From contig CAZJWX010000002.1 in assembly GCA_964549915.1 (NCBI GenBank), positions 186,001-250,000 of the forward strand: a stretch of 64,000 bases of DNA. Reading direction: 5' to 3'. The stretch comes from JAUZRW01 sp964549915. GTDB lineage: Bacteria; Chloroflexota; Anaerolineae; Aggregatilineales; Phototrophicaceae. Both the position numbers and the translations under genes were made by a program. Below the pieces are notes generated by a model, which saw only the letters and a list, made by a program, of their open reading frames with translations, was not told the origin of the DNA and searched no databases. Below, in pieces: positions 62,504-64,000 of the stretch (its first letter is position 1; each line of letters begins with the position of its first letter).

Positions 62504-64000
62504 ATGTTGAGCAAGCGCTGGACGCGAGATTTCGCAGTGAGCGATGAGGATGTCGAATTTCTCATCAATACGCTGCTGGAAAAAGAAACCCCGATGACAA
62601 CAGTAGAGTTGAGCCTGCTGTTGATCGAAAAACGCCTGGAACAGGAGCGCGAGACGCTCGAGGCGAAGTATAAGGATACGCGAGTTTACGTCCCGGCAGA
62701 ATCTTATAAGGTGGGCGATCGCGTCATTTTCACCGAGATGGATATGGCAACTGCGACGGTGCAATCCGTGCGCAGCGGCAACAACGAGAGCTATGGCGAT
62801 TTTGAAGTCATCGGCGTGACCTTCGATGACGACGAACACAACAACGGCAAGCAGCGGGAATTTGCCGCCAGCTTCCAGAGCGACCACCGCCTGAACCAGC
62901 TTTCTACCGAAAGCCCGCTGGCACAGCAAGAGAATCTGACGCCGGAGCGCATTCTACAGGCGGGGCGGCGCAACATCCTGCGTGCTGTCCATGAAGCATT
63001 GCGCGGCAACGATACACTCAAGCGCGTGGCGGGGTACTGGTTCCCCGCTGACCTGGTGCTGGAAACTAACATCGGCACCCTGCACCTGGCAGAAGCCGTC
63101 CTGGATATCGCGGGTGGTGGGCCACTGCCGACGGAAGAGATCATCAAGCAGATTGGCGGCATCGGCGATGCTTCCATACAGCTCCAGATCTTCTCCCTGA
63201 ACCTCGCCATGAACAGTGACGACCGCTTCGAAGAAGTGGGGCCGCTGGGCAAGGTGCTCTGGTATCTGCGCAGCATGGAGCCGGAATACATCCACAAAGT
63301 GCCGCAGATACTACAGCACACCCCCGTCGACTACGACGATGACTTGCTCAGCGATGAGATGTTCGACCTGGAAACGGAACTCGACGACGAATTCACGGAC
63401 ATTGAATTTGAGGGCGAATTGCAGAAGGCGACGACCACGCTGATTTACCCGCATCGTCGTGCGGGAACCCTGCCGCTGAACGCCAAGAATTCCGCCGTCT
63501 TCCCGGATGCGCGCACGTCCCGCATCTACATTGAATTGATCGACGGGCAGGATGGCGAGACATTCGATGGCTGGATGCTGCCAGAGTACCGCTACGTTTA
63601 CGGTTTGCTGGAATATTACACCAAGCACCGTCTGCCAGTCGGTGCCTATGTGACGGTGGAACGCGGAAAAGAGCCAGGGCAGATTCTCGTCAGCCACGAA
63701 GCCTACAAACCGCGCACGGAGTGGATTCGCATCCTGACGCCCAACAACAATCGCATCGCGTTCGAAAACCGCAAACGAGCCATCGGCGCGAAGTACGACG
63801 ACCTGATTATCATCGGCGTGGATGACCTGGAAGCAGCGGATGCGCTGACAAAAGCGCATGGGAAGAAGGCTCTGGCCACCATCATGCGCGAAATCATCCG
63901 CGAACTGGGCAAGCTCACGCCGCAGGGTACGGTACACGCCGTCACGCTCTACAGCGCGGTCAACGTCATCCGCCGCAGCGCACCCGGCCCCATTTTCGCA
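62504..64000 (+). CDS. Large conserved-looking protein of unknown function, truncated at the window edge
   Basis: At least 499 residues, open to the right edge. ATG at 62504 has GGAGG six bases upstream. The N-terminus is helical and charged. Residues around 195-260 (LHLAEAVLDIAGGGPLPTEE through RFEEVGPLGKVLWYL) resemble a HARE-type winged helix as in RNA polymerase delta subunit. An acidic Asp/Glu stretch follows near residues 275-300, then predicted beta-rich domains. No enzyme motif is recognised, so no function is assigned. Confidence 0.75.
   Translation, partial: MLSKRWTRDFAVSDEDVEFLINTLLEKETPMTTVELSLLLIEKRLEQERETLEAKYKDTRVYVPAESYKVGDRVIFTEMDMATATVQSVRSGNNESYGDFEVIGVTFDDDEHNNGKQREFAASFQSDHRLNQLSTESPLAQQENLTPERILQAGRRNILRAVHEALRGNDTLKRVAGYWFPADLVLETNIGTLHLAEAVLDIAGGGPLPTEEIIKQIGGIGDASIQLQIFSLNLAMNSDDRFEEVGPLGKVLWYLRSMEPEYIHKVPQILQHTPVDYDDDLLSDEMFDLETELDDEFTDIEFEGELQKATTTLIYPHRRAGTLPLNAKNSAVFPDARTSRIYIELIDGQDGETFDGWMLPEYRYVYGLLEYYTKHRLPVGAYVTVERGKEPGQILVSHEAYKPRTEWIRILTPNNNRIAFENRKRAIGAKYDDLIIIGVDDLEAADALTKAHGKKALATIMREIIRELGKLTPQGTVHAVTLYSAVNVIRRSAPGPIFA

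Overview
This is a 64 kb, moderately GC-rich bacterial chromosome segment with dense, mostly short-spaced genes. Gene content and style suggest an anaerolinean-type member of the Chloroflexota: a T-box-controlled trp operon with embedded trpS, an R2lox oxidase, paired dynamin-like GTPases, LCP and LipM proteins, a Gram-positive-type SOS box and tRNAs without encoded CCA. The assignment is inference from gene content, not from rRNA.

Bases 1-17,240 (all minus strand) are one long aromatic amino acid cluster. A consensus promoter and a tryptophan-specifying T-box leader precede trpE, then a histidine-phosphatase-like protein lacking its nucleophilic His, trpG, trpS, an HNH endonuclease, trpD, trpC, trpF, a membrane ferredoxin, a double NUDIX protein, trpB, a glycosyltransferase-like protein, two alpha/beta hydrolases, trpA, a TPR membrane protein, aroH and a partial tyrA. 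A terminator hairpin sits just before aroH, so aroH-tyrA expression probably depends on readthrough.

Bases 17,400-30,400 carry polX, an SH3-domain membrane protein, a tyrosine phenol-lyase, ligA with an internal insertion, a 23S rRNA methyltransferase, a CBS-domain protein, a degenerate tyrosine recombinase, lipM, an LCP ligase and an aquaporin. Bases 30,500-38,960 hold aspS, a GH32 glycosidase, a membrane glycosyltransferase, the remnant of a methyltransferase, a BCS1-like AAA ATPase and a deacetylase-family hydrolase. Bases 39,000-46,150 hold a tandem pair of dynamin-like GTPases divergent from a GAF-adenylate cyclase-lysA pair.

Bases 46,200-50,300 contain an interrupted HTH/homing-endonuclease-like gene, elongator and initiator tRNA-Met genes, R2lox, and uvrB behind a LexA/DinR-like box. 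Bases 50,300-59,000 include a three-gene glycosyltransferase/methyltransferase operon, an M29 aminopeptidase, Tpx, a DM13 protein, an amidohydrolase-sugar kinase pair and jag. Bases 59,000-62,100 hold the conserved rpmH-rnpA-yidD-yidC-jag cluster, interrupted by a BamB-like beta-propeller lipoprotein. A divergent promoter pair and a long leader precede a large unrecognised protein that runs off the right edge.

I saw no CRISPR array, insertion sequence, prophage or rRNA. The most interesting features are regulatory (T-box, aroH attenuator, SOS box), the odd accessory proteins inside the trp operon, and decaying genes and dispersed repeats in the intergenic spaces.
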